Below are positions 47,307-59,773 of a stretch of DNA of 64,000 nt, in pieces (the stretch's first letter is position 1; each line of letters begins with the position of its first letter). The DNA comes from Thiorhodococcus mannitoliphagus (GTDB lineage: Bacteria > Pseudomonadota > Gammaproteobacteria > Chromatiales > Chromatiaceae), in contig NZ_JAAIJR010000015.1 of assembly GCF_010915725.1 (NCBI RefSeq), positions 1 to 64,000 on the forward strand. The letters are read 5' to 3'. The notes below the pieces were generated by a model. That model was not told where the DNA came from and ran no database searches. It saw only the letters and a list, made by a program, of their open reading frames with translations. The translations under genes were made by a program, and so were the position numbers.

Positions 47307-48497
47307 TCAGATCCCGGCAGCCTCCTTCAGCATCGCAGCCTTGTCCGTCCGCTCCCAGGTGAAGCCAGGCTCGGAACGGCCGAAGTGGCCGTAGGCCGCC
47401 GTGTCCTGATACTTGATGAGTTCACGGTTGGTGAGATCGAGCATGCGCATGATGCCGTAGGGACGCAGGTCGAAATGGGCGCGGACCAGCTCAATGATGC
47501 GGTCCTCGCTGACACGCGCAGTGCCGAAGGTGTCGATGGACACCGAGGTCGGCTCAGCGACACCGATGGCGTAGGAGACCTGGATCTCGCACTTGTCGGC
47601 CAGGCCGGCGGCGACGATGTTCTTGGCCACATAGCGCCCGGCATAGGCAGCGGAGCGGTCGACCTTGGACGGATCCTTGCCGGAGAAGGCGCCGCCGCCG
47701 TGACGGGCCATGCCGCCGTAGGTGTCGACGATGATCTTACGGCCGGTCAGACCACAGTCGCCCACCGGGCCGCCGATGACGAACTTGCCAGTCGGGTTGA
47801 TGTGGTATTTGGTCTCGGCCGTCAGCCAGCCGGTGGAATCCAGCACGGGCTTGATGACCTCTTCCATGATGGCCTCGTGCAGCACGCTTTCGCTGACGTC
47901 GTCGCTGTGCTGGGTGGAGAGCACCACGGCATCCACTGCGACCGGCTTGCCAGCGCTGTAGCGCATGGTGATCTGCGACTTGGCGTCCGGGCGCAGCCAC
48001 GGCAGGGTGCCGTTCTTGCGGACGTCGGCCTGGCGCTTGACCAGACGGTGCGCATAGTCGATCGGCGCCGGCATCAGCATGTCGGTCTCGTTGGTGGCGT
48101 AGCCGAACATCAGGCCTTGGTCGCCAGCGCCCTGCGCCTCCTCGGACTCGCGGTCGACGCCCTGGTTGATGTCCTTCGACTGCTCACCCAGCGCGATGAG
48201 CACGCCGCAGTTGTTGCCATCGAAGCCGCATTCGGAATTGTCGTAACCGATCTCCTTGACGACCCGGCGCACGACATTCTCGTAGTCGATCTTCAGATCC
48301 GAATCGGTCACCGTAATCTCACCAGCCAACATCACGAAACCGGTCTTGACCAGGGTCTCGCAGGCGACGCGCGCCTTGGCGTGGTTAGGATCGCGGCGAT
48401 AGATCTCATCGAGAACCGCGTCGGAAATCTGGTCCGCCATCTTGTCTGGATGGCCTTCGGAAACGGATTCAGAGGTAAAGATGTAGTCCTTGCCCAT
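47307..48497 (-). CDS. metK: S-adenosylmethionine synthetase
   Basis: A 396-residue enzyme from the ATG giving [19 protein letters not shown]; an ATG 57 bases upstream coincides with the predicted -10 box and is rejected. ATP- and Met-binding motifs are visible: the [18 protein letters not shown] start, [12 protein letters not shown], and [19 protein letters not shown]. It makes SAM from Met and ATP, the methyl donor of the cycle completed by ahcY and metF downstream. Confidence 0.97.
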   Translation of the reverse strand: MGKDYIFTSESVSEGHPDKMADQISDAVLDEIYRRDPNHAKARVACETLVKTGFVMLAGEITVTDSDLKIDYENVVRRVVKEIGYDNSECGFDGNNCGVLIALGEQSKDINQGVDRESEEAQGAGDQGLMFGYATNETDMLMPAPIDYAHRLVKRQADVRKNGTLPWLRPDAKSQITMRYSAGKPVAVDAVVLSTQHSDDVSESVLHEAIMEEVIKPVLDSTGWLTAETKYHINPTGKFVIGGPVGDCGLTGRKIIVDTYGGMARHGGGAFSGKDPSKVDRSAAYAGRYVAKNIVAAGLADKCEIQVSYAIGVAEPTSVSIDTFGTARVSEDRIIELVRAHFDLRPYGIMRMLDLTNRELIKYQDTAAYGHFGRSEPGFTWERTDKAAMLKEAAGI

Positions 48498-48519
48498 AAG
48501 AAGATGAGGCCTGATCGGG

Positions 48520-48577
48520 GCGCTTTGAAGCGCGTTGCTGAAGCCGGCCATCATACCGCTTCATTCGCAGCCTTCAA
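48520..48577 (-). promoter_or_regulatory. Probable sigma-70 promoter of metK with operator-like palindrome
   Basis: On the minus strand, TTGAAG (48577-48572), a 16-base spacer and TATGAT (48555-48550) precede metK by about 50 bases. A perfect 14-base palindrome GCGCTTTGAAGCGC (48520-48533) lies just after the expected start of transcription and could bind a regulator. No riboswitch is seen. Confidence 0.45.
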
Positions 48578-48599
48578 ACCCAGGGGTTGACGTCGAATT

Positions 48600-49115
48600 T
48601 ATCCTCCCCTCGCGTCAGCGCGGCGTCCGAAGGCTCATTGTGACGGCTGCCTGTGCCAAGGCGACTTCTGTCAAAGCTCATCGGCACCGGCTTGTCTCGC
48701 CCCCTCTTCCGTGTCGCACCGGCGACCACAGAGCCCTGCGATGCTCCCGTCGACGCCCCTTGATGACAGCCCTCGACCTGCCCCATTTGGAATGAGATTT
48801 TCCGACAAGCGCCGAAGCATGCACAGAGGAATAGCTGCTCTCAGGAGTCAAAATGTGGATACTGGAGCAGTCCACGTTGAGGCTCGAAGAAGGTGCGGCG
48901 TGAAAGCAGTATGGTTGCAGACAAATCCCATCAAATCTCAGACCAGCCTGAGGTGTCTTCTGGTCCGCCTTCCGCCTCACAGCGGCAGTCACAGCGCTCG
49001 GCGATGTTCCCGCTGGTGCTCTAGGCGGATGAACCTCGATCCGGCGCCACCTGGTATGAGGTGCCCCGTCAAGCGCACCTTGGAAGCGTCACCCCACTGA
49101 TCACCGGGCACCGAA
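48600..49115. other. Gene-free stretch between metK and the diguanylate cyclase
   Basis: About 500 bases between two divergent genes. The open frames have no recognisable product. A GATGTTCCCGCTGGTGCTC-like stretch near 49001-49022 partly echoes 48739-48757. No hairpin terminator or RNA gene was seen. Confidence 0.35.
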
Positions 49116-50864
49116 ATGGACATCAACACGCTGATCATTCTCACGCTGCCGGCTGCCTTGGCAATCACCCTGAGCATGGCCACCGTCTTCTGGACGAGCC
49201 GCACCTATCCTGGCTTCGGGTATTGGGTCATCGGGAGCAGTTGCCGCGTCTTGGCGGCAGTGCTTTTTCTGCTGCCCCGCGATCAGTTGCCGCTCTGGCT
49301 GACCATCATCCTGGCCAATTACCTGCTGCTCGCGGAGATCATGTTCTACCGGCGGGGAACACTGGTCTTTCGGGGGCAAGTGGTCGGTTACGGTTGGGAA
49401 ATCGCCGCGTCCGTGACCTTCATCGCCCTCTGCGTCTATTTCACCTACATCACGCCGAGCCTCAACGCCCGTATCGCCGTGATCTCGCTCTACTGCGCCG
49501 CCTGGAATGCCTGGATGGTCCGGGTGCTCCTGACCCGTCGTCCGCCATATTTTGGTTTCATTGATCGCTGGCAGGCAGGCATTTGGGGTGGCCTTGCAGG
49601 GCTCAACCTGAGCCACGCCTGGTTTGTCTTGATGGCTGTGCCGCCGCTAACCGACTTCCTGATCACGCCCGCGCTGAACGCGCCCGTGTTCCTGAGTCTC
49701 TGGATTCCGCTCATCCTCTTCGCGTCGCTCCTGATCGCCTTGAGCCAAGTCATCATGAATACTCAGCGGCTGGAATACGAGTTACGGATCGCTCAGACGC
49801 AACTGGAGCAGGACATCATCGAGCGCAAGTGCCACGAGGTCGAACTGCGGCAGGCTCGGGATGTCGCCGAGACGACCAACCGTGCGCTGCAAACCGCCAA
49901 TACGGAACTCAGTCAGCTCGCCACCACGGATGCGCTCACCGGCGCCTGGAACCGAAGGCGCCTAGAAGAAGCTGCGGCCAACGAGATGCAACGCCTCAAA
50001 CGGTACGGCCAGCCGTTGAGCCTGATCGCGATCGACATCGATTTCTTCAAAAAGGTCAACGATGTGCATGGTCATGCGGCAGGCGATCAAGTGCTGATCG
50101 GATTGGTGGCGGTCGTCCGATCGATGTTGCGCCCAACGGATTCGCTAGCACGCTGGGGCGGGGAGGAATTCATCGTCCTGACCCCCTGCGAAACCTTAGA
50201 GAGCGCAGCGCTGATCGCCGAGCGATTGCGCGAGCAGATTGCCAAGACCGTCTTCCCAGCGGTCGATACGATCACCGTGAGTCTTGGCGTGGCCCAATGC
50301 CTACCCCAGGAATGCTGGGAACAGTGGTTTGCCAGGGCCGACGCCGCGCTCTATCGCGCCAAGGCGGGGGGCCGCAACCAGATTCAGACCGCGCCCGAAA
50401 CACCGCCACACGACGGCAGCAACAAAGCTGCCGCGAACCTGGTGCAACTCAACTGGCATCAGGCGTATGCCTGCGGTCATCCCCTGCTCGACCAGCAGCA
50501 CCGCGCCTTATTCGAGCACGTCAACCGCCTGCTCGATGCTCTGCTCTTGTCCCAACCCGCCGACGAGATCGCCGGCCTGATCGAACTCCTCATCCACGAT
50601 ACGATCCAGCATTTCAAGGACGAAGAGGCCATCATCACGGCCGCAGGTTATCCTGGCGCGGCGAATCATGCTGCCATCCACCGCGCGCTCATCGATCAGG
50701 CGCGCAGCTTGGCCAACCGCTTCCGGGTCGGAAGCCTCGACACCGGAGAGTTGTTCCACTTTTTGGCCCACGACGTCATTGCCCTGCACCTGCTCAGAGC
50801 CGATCGCACCTTCTTTCCTTACCTAGTCGCGCCGCAAAGGCTCGACCAGATCCCCAACGCCTGA
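49116..50864 (+). CDS. Membrane diguanylate cyclase fused to haemerythrin
   Basis: A 582-residue protein. The first 215 residues hold about seven membrane helices. A coiled-coil linker is followed by a GGDEF domain (about 275-435) with RWGGEEFIVL and the RPTD inhibition site five residues before it. The C-terminal domain (about 445-575) is a haemerythrin: CGHPLLDQQHRALFEHV, IQHFKDEEAII, YPGAANHAAIH and a late His/Asp-like region LHLLRADRTF. It probably couples O2 binding to c-di-GMP synthesis. Confidence 0.88.
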   Translation: MDINTLIILTLPAALAITLSMATVFWTSRTYPGFGYWVIGSSCRVLAAVLFLLPRDQLPLWLTIILANYLLLAEIMFYRRGTLVFRGQVVGYGWEIAASVTFIALCVYFTYITPSLNARIAVISLYCAAWNAWMVRVLLTRRPPYFGFIDRWQAGIWGGLAGLNLSHAWFVLMAVPPLTDFLITPALNAPVFLSLWIPLILFASLLIALSQVIMNTQRLEYELRIAQTQLEQDIIERKCHEVELRQARDVAETTNRALQTANTELSQLATTDALTGAWNRRRLEEAAANEMQRLKRYGQPLSLIAIDIDFFKKVNDVHGHAAGDQVLIGLVAVVRSMLRPTDSLARWGGEEFIVLTPCETLESAALIAERLREQIAKTVFPAVDTITVSLGVAQCLPQECWEQWFARADAALYRAKAGGRNQIQTAPETPPHDGSNKAAANLVQLNWHQAYACGHPLLDQQHRALFEHVNRLLDALLLSQPADEIAGLIELLIHDTIQHFKDEEAIITAAGYPGAANHAAIHRALIDQARSLANRFRVGSLDTGELFHFLAHDVIALHLLRADRTFFPYLVAPQRLDQIPNA

Positions 50865-51027
50865 CGCCAAGACGCCGCGAACAAGCTAAAGTCGTGCCAT
50901 CAGACATGACTTCAGAATCGACGGGCGCAACACCGGCTGGTCGAGCGACGCCGGGATTTGGAATTCGCGGCGCTTCCGGTACCATGCCGCGATCACTGTA
51001 ACCAAGCAAAGAACTCGGAGGTTTCGC

Positions 51028-51585
51028 ATGGCTTCGACTGAGACACCAGTCTGCGATTTCGGTGCCCCAGCGCCGGACTTTTCCTTGCCCGGCGTCGACG
51101 GCAAGACTTGGACTCGCGACGACTGCAAGGGCGAGCGTGGTCTTTTGGTCATGTTCATCTGCAACCACTGCCCCTACGTTCAAGCCGTGCGTGATCGCCT
51201 GGTGCGTGACGCCCGCGAACTCGCGAAGCTCGGCATTGGCTGCGTCGCCATCAGCTCGAACGATGTCGCCGACTACCCCGAGGACTCCTTCGATCACATG
51301 AAGCGCGTCGCGGAGGAATTTGACTTCCCCTTCCCCTACCTGTACGACGAAAGTCAGGAGGTCGCGAAGGCCTACGGCGCCGTCTGCACGCCCGACTTCT
51401 TCGGTTACAACGCCGACCTGGGATTGCAATACCGCGGCCGCTTGGACGCCAGCCGCAAAGAGGCCGCACCCGCCGACGTCCGCCGCGATCTCTTCGAGTC
51501 CATGAAATTGGTGGCGCAGACTGGCGCCGGCCCCAAGGACCAGATCCCCAGCATCGGCTGCTCCATCAAATGGCGCGCTGATTAG
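51028..51585 (+). CDS. Thioredoxin-fold (AhpC/TSA-like) protein
   Basis: A 185-residue cytosolic protein. Begins GAPAPDFSLPGVDGK, typical of peroxiredoxin/thioredoxin-like proteins, then CNHCPYVQAVRDR with a CxxC active site, then VAISSNDVADYPEDSFDHM and CTPDFFGY. It probably has thiol-disulfide or peroxide-reducing activity. GGAGG precedes the start. No cofactor domain. Confidence 0.85.
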   Translation: MASTETPVCDFGAPAPDFSLPGVDGKTWTRDDCKGERGLLVMFICNHCPYVQAVRDRLVRDARELAKLGIGCVAISSNDVADYPEDSFDHMKRVAEEFDFPFPYLYDESQEVAKAYGAVCTPDFFGYNADLGLQYRGRLDASRKEAAPADVRRDLFESMKLVAQTGAGPKDQIPSIGCSIKWRAD

Positions 51586-51601
51586 CCGAACAAATGCCGA
51601 C

Positions 51602-51653
51602 ATTAAGAATTGGCGGCGGAAAATGCTGGCTATTTCCGCCGCCAATTCTTAAT
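51602..51653. repeat. Perfect 21-bp inverted repeat (hairpin)
   Basis: Arms 51602-51622 and 51633-51653 (ATTAAGAATTGGCGGCGG- and complement) are perfectly complementary over 21 bases with a 10-base loop. No T run follows, so it is not a normal terminator. The next 70 bases are AT-rich, unlike their surroundings, and repeat TTGGCGGC. It lies 17 bases after the thioredoxin-fold gene and about 300 bases before tkt; the rest of 51586-51949 shows no gene. Confidence 0.85.
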
Positions 51654-51949
51654 ATTAGGAAGTTATAAATTTGTTTTTGGCGGCATAAGTTTGTTTTGAT
51701 TCTGGGGCTTGGGTGTTTTGGTACAGAATGTCGCTCCTTTGAGGGCGCCACGGCCTGGCATCGTCGTTTCAGCGGGGGCTCCCGCTTCGAGTAACGAAAT
51801 CCCGCGTCGAATGTGGCAGCAAGCCCACCAAGCGCCTATCGGCACTGTGCCACGTTCCGTCTCATCGACTGCTGCTTCAACATAAACCGGCTGCCGACGG
51901 TTGCGGCCCGGGCAACATTTTTGTCACCGCTAGCTTAGAGGAGAGGCTC

Positions 51950-53953
51950 ATGTCCTCACGCAGAGAACTTGCCAACGCCATCCGCGCGCTCGCCATGGAT
52001 GCCGTGCAGAAGGCCAAGTCCGGCCACCCGGGCGCACCCATGGGAATGGCGGACATCGCCGAGGTGTTGTGGAACGACTTCATGACCCACAACCCGTCCA
52101 ACCCCGCCTGGGCCGACCGCGACCGTTTCGTGCTCTCCAACGGTCACGGCTCCATGCTGATCTATGCCCTCCTCCACCTCACCGGGTATGAGCTGAGCAT
52201 CGAGGATCTCAAGCAGTTCCGCCAGTTGCACTCCAAGACCCCGGGCCACCCCGAGTACGGCTATGCCCCAGGCGTCGAGACCACCACGGGCCCGCTCGGC
52301 CAGGGCATCACCAATGCCGTCGGCATGGCCATCGCCGAGAAGGCATTGGCCGCCGAGTTCAACAAGCCCGGCCACGAGATCGTCGATCACAGCACCTATG
52401 TCTTCCTGGGCGACGGCTGCCTCATGGAAGGCATCTCCCACGAGGCCTGCTCGCTCGCCGGCGCGCTTGGCCTGGGCAAGCTGATCGCCTTCTATGACGA
52501 CAACAATATCTCCATCGACGGCGAGGTCCGCGGCCATGGCGACACGCCCGGCTGGTTCCTCGACGACACGCCCAAGCGCTTCGAGGCCTACGGTTGGCAG
52601 GTCATCCCCAAGGTCGACGGCCATGATCCGGAGGCCATCAAGGCCGCCATCGAGCAGGCACGGGCCAACAGCGACAAGCCGACCCTGATCTGCTGCCAGA
52701 CCATCATCGGCTATGGCTCGCCGAACAAGCAGGGTAAGGAAGAGTGCCATGGTGCCGCGCTCGGCGAGGACGAGATTGCGCTAACCCGCGAGAACCTGGG
52801 CTGGAATTCTCCGCCCTTCGAGATCCCGGGCAGCATCTATCAGAGCTGGGACGCCAAAGAGCGTGGCGCTGCGGCAGAGGCCGACTGGAACGCCAAGCTC
52901 GACGCCTACGCCAAGGCCTTCCCGGCCGAAGCCGCCGAGTTCAAGCGCCGCATGGCCGGCGACCTGCCCGCCGACTGGTCCGAAAAGGCGGATGCCTTCG
53001 TCGCCTCCGTGGTCGAGAAGGGCGAGACCATCGCCTCGCGCAAGGCCTCGCAGAACGCGCTCAACGGCTTTGGCCCGCTGCTGCCCGAACTCATGGGCGG
53101 CTCGGCCGACCTCGCCGGCTCCAACCTCACCCTCTGGAAGGGCTGCAAGGGCGTCAGCAAGAGCGACGGCGGCAACTACATCTTCTACGGTGTGCGTGAG
53201 TTCGGCATGTCCGCCATCATGAACGGCATCGCCCTGCACGGCGGCTTCGTTCCCTACGGCGCGACCTTCCTCATGTTCTCCGAGTACGCCCGCAATGCCC
53301 TGCGCATGGCGGCCCTGATGCGGATCCAGTCGATCTTCGTCTACACCCATGACTCCATCGGTCTGGGCGAGGACGGGCCGACCCACCAGCCGGTCGAGCA
53401 GATCCCGACGCTGCGCATGATCCCCAACATGAGCGTCTGGCGCCCCTGCGATGCCGTCGAGTCGGCCATCGCCTGGAAGCTCGCCGTCGAGCGGACCAGC
53501 GGCCCGAGTTGCCTCATCTTCTCGCGCCAGAACCTGGCGCACATGGCCCGCACGGACGAGCAGCTCGCCAACGTCGCGCGCGGCGGCTATGTGCTGCGCG
53601 ACTGCGCGGGCACGCCGGACGCGATCATCATCGCCACCGGCTCCGAGGTCGAGCTCGCGGTCCAGGCAGCCGAGGCCATGAGTGACAAGGCGATCCGCGT
53701 CGTCTCCATGCCCTCGACCAACGCCTTCGACGCCCAGGATGCGGCTTACAAGGAGTCCGTCCTGCCCAAGGCCGTTACCGCCCGCGTCGCCGTCGAGGCC
53801 GCGGTCACCGACGGCTGGTGGAAATACGTCGGCAGCCAGGGCGCCGTGCTCGGCATCGACCGCTTCGGCGAATCCGCCCCGGCAGGCGCACTCTTCAAGG
53901 AATTCGGCTTCACCGTCGACAATCTGGTCGCTACGGTGAAGGGGATTCTCTGA
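51950..53953 (+). CDS. tkt: Transketolase
   Basis: A 667-residue ThDP enzyme. Thiamine-binding signs: [19 protein letters not shown] near the start, [13 protein letters not shown] with DDNNISIDG (about 155-190), and ThDP-binding Glu in the second domain ([14 protein letters not shown] region). Ends with the transketolase C-terminal domain. It transfers two-carbon units in the Calvin and pentose phosphate pathways. Preceded by GAGGAGAGG. It leads the run of carbon metabolism genes. Confidence 0.96.
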   Translation: MSSRRELANAIRALAMDAVQKAKSGHPGAPMGMADIAEVLWNDFMTHNPSNPAWADRDRFVLSNGHGSMLIYALLHLTGYELSIEDLKQFRQLHSKTPGHPEYGYAPGVETTTGPLGQGITNAVGMAIAEKALAAEFNKPGHEIVDHSTYVFLGDGCLMEGISHEACSLAGALGLGKLIAFYDDNNISIDGEVRGHGDTPGWFLDDTPKRFEAYGWQVIPKVDGHDPEAIKAAIEQARANSDKPTLICCQTIIGYGSPNKQGKEECHGAALGEDEIALTRENLGWNSPPFEIPGSIYQSWDAKERGAAAEADWNAKLDAYAKAFPAEAAEFKRRMAGDLPADWSEKADAFVASVVEKGETIASRKASQNALNGFGPLLPELMGGSADLAGSNLTLWKGCKGVSKSDGGNYIFYGVREFGMSAIMNGIALHGGFVPYGATFLMFSEYARNALRMAALMRIQSIFVYTHDSIGLGEDGPTHQPVEQIPTLRMIPNMSVWRPCDAVESAIAWKLAVERTSGPSCLIFSRQNLAHMARTDEQLANVARGGYVLRDCAGTPDAIIIATGSEVELAVQAAEAMSDKAIRVVSMPSTNAFDAQDAAYKESVLPKAVTARVAVEAAVTDGWWKYVGSQGAVLGIDRFGESAPAGALFKEFGFTVDNLVATVKGIL

Positions 53954-54040
53954 GCCGACTTCGCTTGGAGGATGGGCACGCCCGACCTCGCTCGGCACTT
54001 GACTCGACTTGAGTGACAGGGGCTTTGCCCATCCTACGCA

Positions 54041-54072
54041 CTGACAACTGACAACTGACAACTGACAACTGA
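54041..54072 (+). repeat. CTGACAA heptamer array (about 4.5 units)
   Basis: Four perfect CTGACAA units followed by CTGA, in the 146-base spacer between tkt and gap. The same spacer has GGATGGGCACGCC...GGGCTTTGCCCATCC, a partial inverted repeat. Confidence 0.9.
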
Positions 54073-55101
<1,029 letters not shown>

Positions 55102-55395
55102 GATGGGTAGAGCGCAGCGAAACCCATCAAGGCGCCGGACCGACCGGCGTCGCGATGGGGTTCGCTGCGCATCCCGAAGCTGATGGGTTTCGCGGCGCTC
55201 GCGTCGGCGTGAAATTGCCGGTACAGAGGCAGCCGCTCTACCCATCCTACAAGCTGGCTTGGTGGACTTCGCTAAGGCTCGTCCACCCTACAGTGCTCGC
55301 TCCGAGCCGTAGGGTGGACAAGCGCAGCGCAGTCCACCGCAAGCTGGCGGCTGGTCGCTGACAGCCAAAACAAGAGGCTTGAGGCAAGGCCCACC
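55102..55395. repeat. Spacer with palindromic GGGTAGAGCGCAGC-type repeats
   Basis: A 290-base spacer between gap and pgk. It repeats variants of GATGGGTAGAGCGCAGCGAA, GATGGGTTTCGC and GTAGGGTGGACAAGCGCAGC in both orientations, forming several inverted pairs. Similar elements are common in gammaproteobacterial spacers. No gene. Confidence 0.65.
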
Positions 55396-55443
55396 TTGGC
55401 CCTGAAGCCTTTACACAACTACAAGACTCAAGAGGGTACGACT

Positions 55444-56625
55444 ATGTCCTTCATCAAGCTCTCCGACCTCGACCTAGCCGGCAAGCGCGTTCTCATTCGC
55501 TCCGACCTCAACGTCCCGGTCAAGGACGGCAAGGTCACCTCGGACGCGCGCATCACCGCCTCCATGCCCACCTTCGAGCATTGCCTCAAGGCCGGCGCCA
55601 AGGTCATGGTCATGTCGCACCTGGGCCGCCCCGAGGAGGGCGTCTTCTCCGAGGAGAACTCCCTCAAGCCGGTCGCCGAGGATCTCGGCGCCAAGATGGG
55701 CCGCGAGGTCCGGCTGGTCCGCGACTATCTGGAGACGGCCCCCGAAGTCGCCGACGGCGAGCTGGTGCTGCTCGAGAACGTACGTTTCAACAAGGGCGAG
55801 AAGAAAGACGCCGAGGATCTGGCCAAGCAGTACGCAGCCCTCTGCGACGTCTTCGTCATGGACGCCTTCGGCACCGCTCACCGCGCCCAGGCATCGACCC
55901 ATGGCGCTGGCAAGTTCGCGCCCACCGCTTGCGCCGGTCTGCTGCTGAGCGAGGAGCTGGATGCCCTGAGCAAGGCCCTGGCCAATCCTGCACGCCCCAT
56001 GGTCGCCATCGTCGGCGGCTCCAAGGTCTCGACCAAGCTGACCGTGCTCGAAGCCTTGTCCGAGAAGGTCGACCAGTTGGTCGTCGGCGGCGGCATCGCC
56101 AACACCTTCCTCGCGGCGGCGGGTCACAACGTCGGCAAGTCCCTGTGCGAGCATGACCTCATCCCGACGGCTCAGGCCCTGATGAAGAAGATGACCGCGC
56201 GCGGCGCCACCATCCCGATCGCGACCGACGTGGTCTGCGGCAAGCAGTTCGACGAGAACGAGCCTGCCGTCGCCAAGTCGGCCGACGAGGTTGCCGACGA
56301 CGACATGATCTTCGACATCGGCCCGGACTCCGCCCAGGCGCTCGCCGACATCATTGCCAAGGCCGGCACCATCGTCTGGAACGGCCCGGTCGGCGTCTTC
56401 GAGTTCGACCAGTTCGGCGCGGGCACCAAGACGGTCTCCATGGCCATCGCCGACGCCCCCGGCTTCAGCCTGGCCGGCGGCGGTGACACCATCGCCGCCA
56501 TCCAGAAATACGACATCTACGACAAGGTGTCCTACATCTCCACTGCGGGCGGTGCCTTCCTGGAATACCTCGAGGGCAAGACCCTGCCCGCGGTTGCCAT
56601 GCTGGAAGCCCGCTCCAAGGACTGA
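55444..56625 (+). CDS. pgk: Phosphoglycerate kinase
   Basis: A 393-residue monomeric kinase from the ATG at 55444 ([19 protein letters not shown]); a longer frame is possible but has no site. Motifs: [32 protein letters not shown], and the ATP-binding [10 protein letters not shown] near the end. It phosphorylates 3-phosphoglycerate in the Calvin cycle. It follows gap and precedes pyk, the classical order. Confidence 0.97.
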   Translation: MSFIKLSDLDLAGKRVLIRSDLNVPVKDGKVTSDARITASMPTFEHCLKAGAKVMVMSHLGRPEEGVFSEENSLKPVAEDLGAKMGREVRLVRDYLETAPEVADGELVLLENVRFNKGEKKDAEDLAKQYAALCDVFVMDAFGTAHRAQASTHGAGKFAPTACAGLLLSEELDALSKALANPARPMVAIVGGSKVSTKLTVLEALSEKVDQLVVGGGIANTFLAAAGHNVGKSLCEHDLIPTAQALMKKMTARGATIPIATDVVCGKQFDENEPAVAKSADEVADDDMIFDIGPDSAQALADIIAKAGTIVWNGPVGVFEFDQFGAGTKTVSMAIADAPGFSLAGGGDTIAAIQKYDIYDKVSYISTAGGAFLEYLEGKTLPAVAMLEARSKD

Positions 56626-56694
56626 TCACACTTCCACACCCAGCCTCCGGCCGTATCGGCCGGGGGTTGACGGCTGGAAGCTGGAAGCTTGCAT

Positions 56695-58137
56695 ATGCCT
56701 AGACGCACAAAGATCGTCGCGACCCTCGGTCCAGCGACAGACCCAATTTCCGTCGCTGATGACATCCTCGCCGCCGGCGTCGATGTCGTTCGCCTCAATC
56801 TCTCTCACGACAGTCACGAGCGCCACCGCGAGCGCGCCAAGAGCATCCGCGAGCGGGCGACCGCCGCCGGGCGCGAGGTCGCGGTCCTCATGGACCTCCA
56901 AGGCCCCAAGATCCGCATCGGCAAGTTCACCGAGGGTAAGATCCAGCTCAGCTACGGCGACGCCTTCGCAATCGACACCGCCTGTGGTTTGGACGACGGT
57001 GATCAAACACAGGTGGGGACGACTTACGCGCCCCTCGCCAACGACGTCCGTCACGGCGACAGCCTGCTGCTCGACGACGGCGCCATCGAACTCTGGGTCG
57101 ACAAGGTCGCTAACGGCCGCATCGACTGCAAGGTGGTCGTCGGCGGCACACTCTCGAACAACAAGGGCATCAACAAGAAGGGCGGCGGACTCTCCGCTCC
57201 TGCTCTGACAGAAAAGGACAAGAAAGACATCCGTTTCGCCGCCGAGATCGACGCCGACTATCTGGCCGTCTCCTTCGTACGCAACGGCAACGACATCCGG
57301 CTCGCCCGGGAGCTTTTCCAATCGGCCGGCGGACGCGGCGGCATCGTCGCCAAGATCGAGCGCGCCGAGGCGCTCGACGACATCGACGACATCATCAACG
57401 CGGCCGACGCCATCATGGTGGCGCGCGGCGACCTGGGCGTGGAGATCGGCGACGCCGAGCTACCGGCGGTGCAGAAGCGCCTCATCAGCAGGGCGCGCGA
57501 ACTCAACGCTGTGGTCATCACGGCGACGCAGATGATGCAGTCGATGATCGAGAGCCCGATCCCGACCCGCGCCGAGGTCTTCGACGTCGCCAACGCCGTC
57601 CTCGACGGCACGGACGCGGTCATGCTCTCTGCCGAGAGTTCGATCGGCAAGAACCCCGCCAAGGTCGTGGAAGCACTGGACCGCATCTGCCTGGAGGCCG
57701 AGAAGAGCGTCAGGCGCTCGGGCCATCGCATCGATTCGGTCTTCGGCCGCGTCGACGAAGGCATCGCCATGGCCGCCATGTACACGGCCAATCACCTGGG
57801 CGTGAAGGCCATTGCCGCCTTGACCGAGACCGGCTCGACCGTCAAATGGATGTCGCGTATCAGCTCGGGCATCCCCATCTATGCCATGACAAGGTTCGCG
57901 GAAACGCGCCGCAAGGTTAGACTCTTCCGCGGCGTCGACCCGGTCGCATTCGATGTCGCCAGCACCGACATCCACGAGGTCAACCGCGAGGTGATCGAGG
58001 AACTGCTCGCGCGCGGCACCGTCCACAACGGCGACCTGGTCATCATCACCAAGGGGGACCGCTCCGGGGTTGAAGGTCAAACCAATATCATGAAGATCAT
58101 GCGAGTCGGCGAACACAAGCTCCTGACCAAAGACTGA
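56695..58137 (+). CDS. pyk: Pyruvate kinase
   Basis: A 480-residue enzyme from the ATG at 56695; a TTG six bases upstream is an alternative. Motifs: [14 protein letters not shown] at the start, [22 protein letters not shown], and the catalytic [11 protein letters not shown] with TQMMQSMI (about 240-290). Ends with a regulatory domain. It makes pyruvate and ATP. It lies between pgk and fba and may share their transcript, which would link carbon fixation to glycolytic outflow. Confidence 0.96.
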   Translation: MPRRTKIVATLGPATDPISVADDILAAGVDVVRLNLSHDSHERHRERAKSIRERATAAGREVAVLMDLQGPKIRIGKFTEGKIQLSYGDAFAIDTACGLDDGDQTQVGTTYAPLANDVRHGDSLLLDDGAIELWVDKVANGRIDCKVVVGGTLSNNKGINKKGGGLSAPALTEKDKKDIRFAAEIDADYLAVSFVRNGNDIRLARELFQSAGGRGGIVAKIERAEALDDIDDIINAADAIMVARGDLGVEIGDAELPAVQKRLISRARELNAVVITATQMMQSMIESPIPTRAEVFDVANAVLDGTDAVMLSAESSIGKNPAKVVEALDRICLEAEKSVRRSGHRIDSVFGRVDEGIAMAAMYTANHLGVKAIAALTETGSTVKWMSRISSGIPIYAMTRFAETRRKVRLFRGVDPVAFDVASTDIHEVNREVIEELLARGTVHNGDLVIITKGDRSGVEGQTNIMKIMRVGEHKLLTKD

Positions 58138-58214
58138 TTGGCAGTTGGCAGTTGGCAGTTGGCAGTTGGCAGTTGGCAGTTGGCAGTTGGCAGTTGGCAG
58201 TTGGCAGTTGGCAG
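58138..58214 (+). repeat. TTGGCAG heptamer array (11 units)
   Basis: Eleven perfect TTGGCAG units starting directly after the pyk stop. Its complement is CTGCCAA, close to the CTGACAA heptamer of the other arrays. It creates an artificial minus-strand frame with the peptide repeat TANCQLP, which is not a gene. Confidence 0.95.
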
Positions 58215-58471
58215 TAAAGCTGATCACTGGACAACTGCCAAGACAAGTGGTCGGGGGTCCTATGTTTGACTTGGGGGGATGGAAGCCATTTCGTTCCGGT
58301 TTCGAGGCTTTAGAGCCCTTCGATCCTCAGGATGAAGCGCCTATGAGGCAGCTCTCGGATCGAGGCGACATCAGGCGCGGAGCGAACCCTTTCGATCCTT
58401 CCCTTTAAGATGCGCCCTGATTCACTGTCCGCCCGCAACCATCCAACAACCGTCCACTGAAACCTGATCAC

Positions 58472-58492
58472 TGACAACTGACAACTGACAAC
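58472..58492 (+). repeat. CTGACAA heptamer array (3 units)
   Basis: Three perfect CTGACAA units before CTAG, 55 bases upstream of the fba start. The 58215-58471 interval has no recognised gene; a 48-codon frame at 58262-58408 has no known relatives. Confidence 0.9.
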
Positions 58493-58547
58493 TAGAACCC
58501 AGTCGCAAACCATTCCCTCAACATCAACCCAAAGACGAGGACTATCC

Positions 58548-59612
58548 ATGGCCCTGATCTCACTCCGCCAGATGCTGGATCACGCCGCCGAGCACGGCTA
58601 CGGCGTGCCCGCCTTCAACGTCAACAACCTCGAGCAGATGCGCGCCATCATGGAGGCCGCCGACGAGACCGACTCCCCCGTCATCGTCCAAGCCTCCGCC
58701 GGTGCCCGTAAGTACGCCGGCGCACCCTTCCTGCGCCACCTCATCCTCGCCGCCATCGAGGAATGGCCGCACATCCCAGTCTGCATGCACCAGGACCACG
58801 GCACCTCCATGCCCGTGTGCCAGCGTTCCATCCAGCTCGGCTTCTCCTCCGTCATGATGGACGGATCATTGGGCGAGGACGGCAAGACCCCGACCTCCTA
58901 CGAGTACAACGTCGACATCACCCGCCGCGTGGTCGAGATCTCACACGCCTGCGGCGTCTCGGTCGAGGGTGAGCTGGGCTGCCTGGGCTCGCTCGAAACC
59001 GGTCAGGCCGGCGAGGAAGACGGCATCGGCGCCGAGGGGACCCTGGACCACAGCCAACTCCTCACGGACCCGGAAGAGGCTGCCGACTTCGTCCAGAAGA
59101 CCGGCGTCGACGCCCTCGCCATCGCCATCGGCACCTCCCACGGTGCCTATAAGTTCACGCGCCCGCCGACCGGTGACATCCTGGCCATCGAGCGCATCAA
59201 GGAGATCCACACCCGCATTCCCAACACCCACTTGGTCATGCACGGATCCTCCTCGGTCCCGCAGGAGTGGCTCAAGATCATCGACGCCTTCGGCGGCGAC
59301 ATGGGCGAGACCTACGGCGTTCCAGTCGAGGAGATCGCCGAGGGCATCAAGCACGGCGTGCGCAAGGTCAACATCGACACCGACCTGCGCATGGCCTCGA
59401 CCGGTGCCATCCGCAAGCACTTGGCCGAAAACCGCAAGAACTTCGATCCGCGCAAGTACTTCGACGCCGCCACAAAGGCCATGAAGGACATCTGCAAGGC
59501 CCGCTACGAGGCCTTCGGCACCGCCGGCAACGCGAGTAAGATCAGCGCCCTGTCACTGGATGCCATGACCGCCCGCTATGCCAAGGGAGAGCTGGATCCA
59601 AAGATCAACTGA
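58548..59612 (+). CDS. fba: Class II fructose-bisphosphate aldolase
   Basis: A 354-residue zinc aldolase. Zinc-binding His in [20 protein letters not shown], and [12 protein letters not shown], the class II second motif. C-terminal HGSSSVP and [11 protein letters not shown]. The length and the position after pyk match the CbbA type used in the Calvin cycle of purple bacteria. It condenses triose phosphates to fructose-1,6-bisphosphate and erythrose-4-phosphate to sedoheptulose-1,7-bisphosphate. Confidence 0.95.
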   Translation: MALISLRQMLDHAAEHGYGVPAFNVNNLEQMRAIMEAADETDSPVIVQASAGARKYAGAPFLRHLILAAIEEWPHIPVCMHQDHGTSMPVCQRSIQLGFSSVMMDGSLGEDGKTPTSYEYNVDITRRVVEISHACGVSVEGELGCLGSLETGQAGEEDGIGAEGTLDHSQLLTDPEEAADFVQKTGVDALAIAIGTSHGAYKFTRPPTGDILAIERIKEIHTRIPNTHLVMHGSSSVPQEWLKIIDAFGGDMGETYGVPVEEIAEGIKHGVRKVNIDTDLRMASTGAIRKHLAENRKNFDPRKYFDAATKAMKDICKARYEAFGTAGNASKISALSLDAMTARYAKGELDPKIN

Positions 59613-59640
59613 TCCGCAAGGGCTCGACTTTAGGGCAAGA

Positions 59641-59668
59641 AAAAGGGGCGCCGCGAGGCGCCCTTTTT
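59641..59668 (+). terminator. Rho-independent terminator after fba
   Basis: Hairpin AAAAGGGGCGCC GCGA GGCGCCC with TTTTT directly after the stem, 28 bases past the fba stop. It probably ends the carbon metabolism transcript. Confidence 0.9.
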
Positions 59669-59773
59669 CGTTCCCGTCGCGCATGCGAGCGCACCTCGGC
59701 AGTGCCGGCTTGCGCCCGCCAAACCACACCCTCGCCGCCACTCGCGCGGGCAAACCCGTCGATTTGCTATAGT

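Noticed and set aside
58145-58408. Open frame with WQLAVGS-type repeats after pyk
   Set aside because: Produced by the TTGGCAG array; the remaining 48 codons match no family known to me and lack a good ribosome-binding site.
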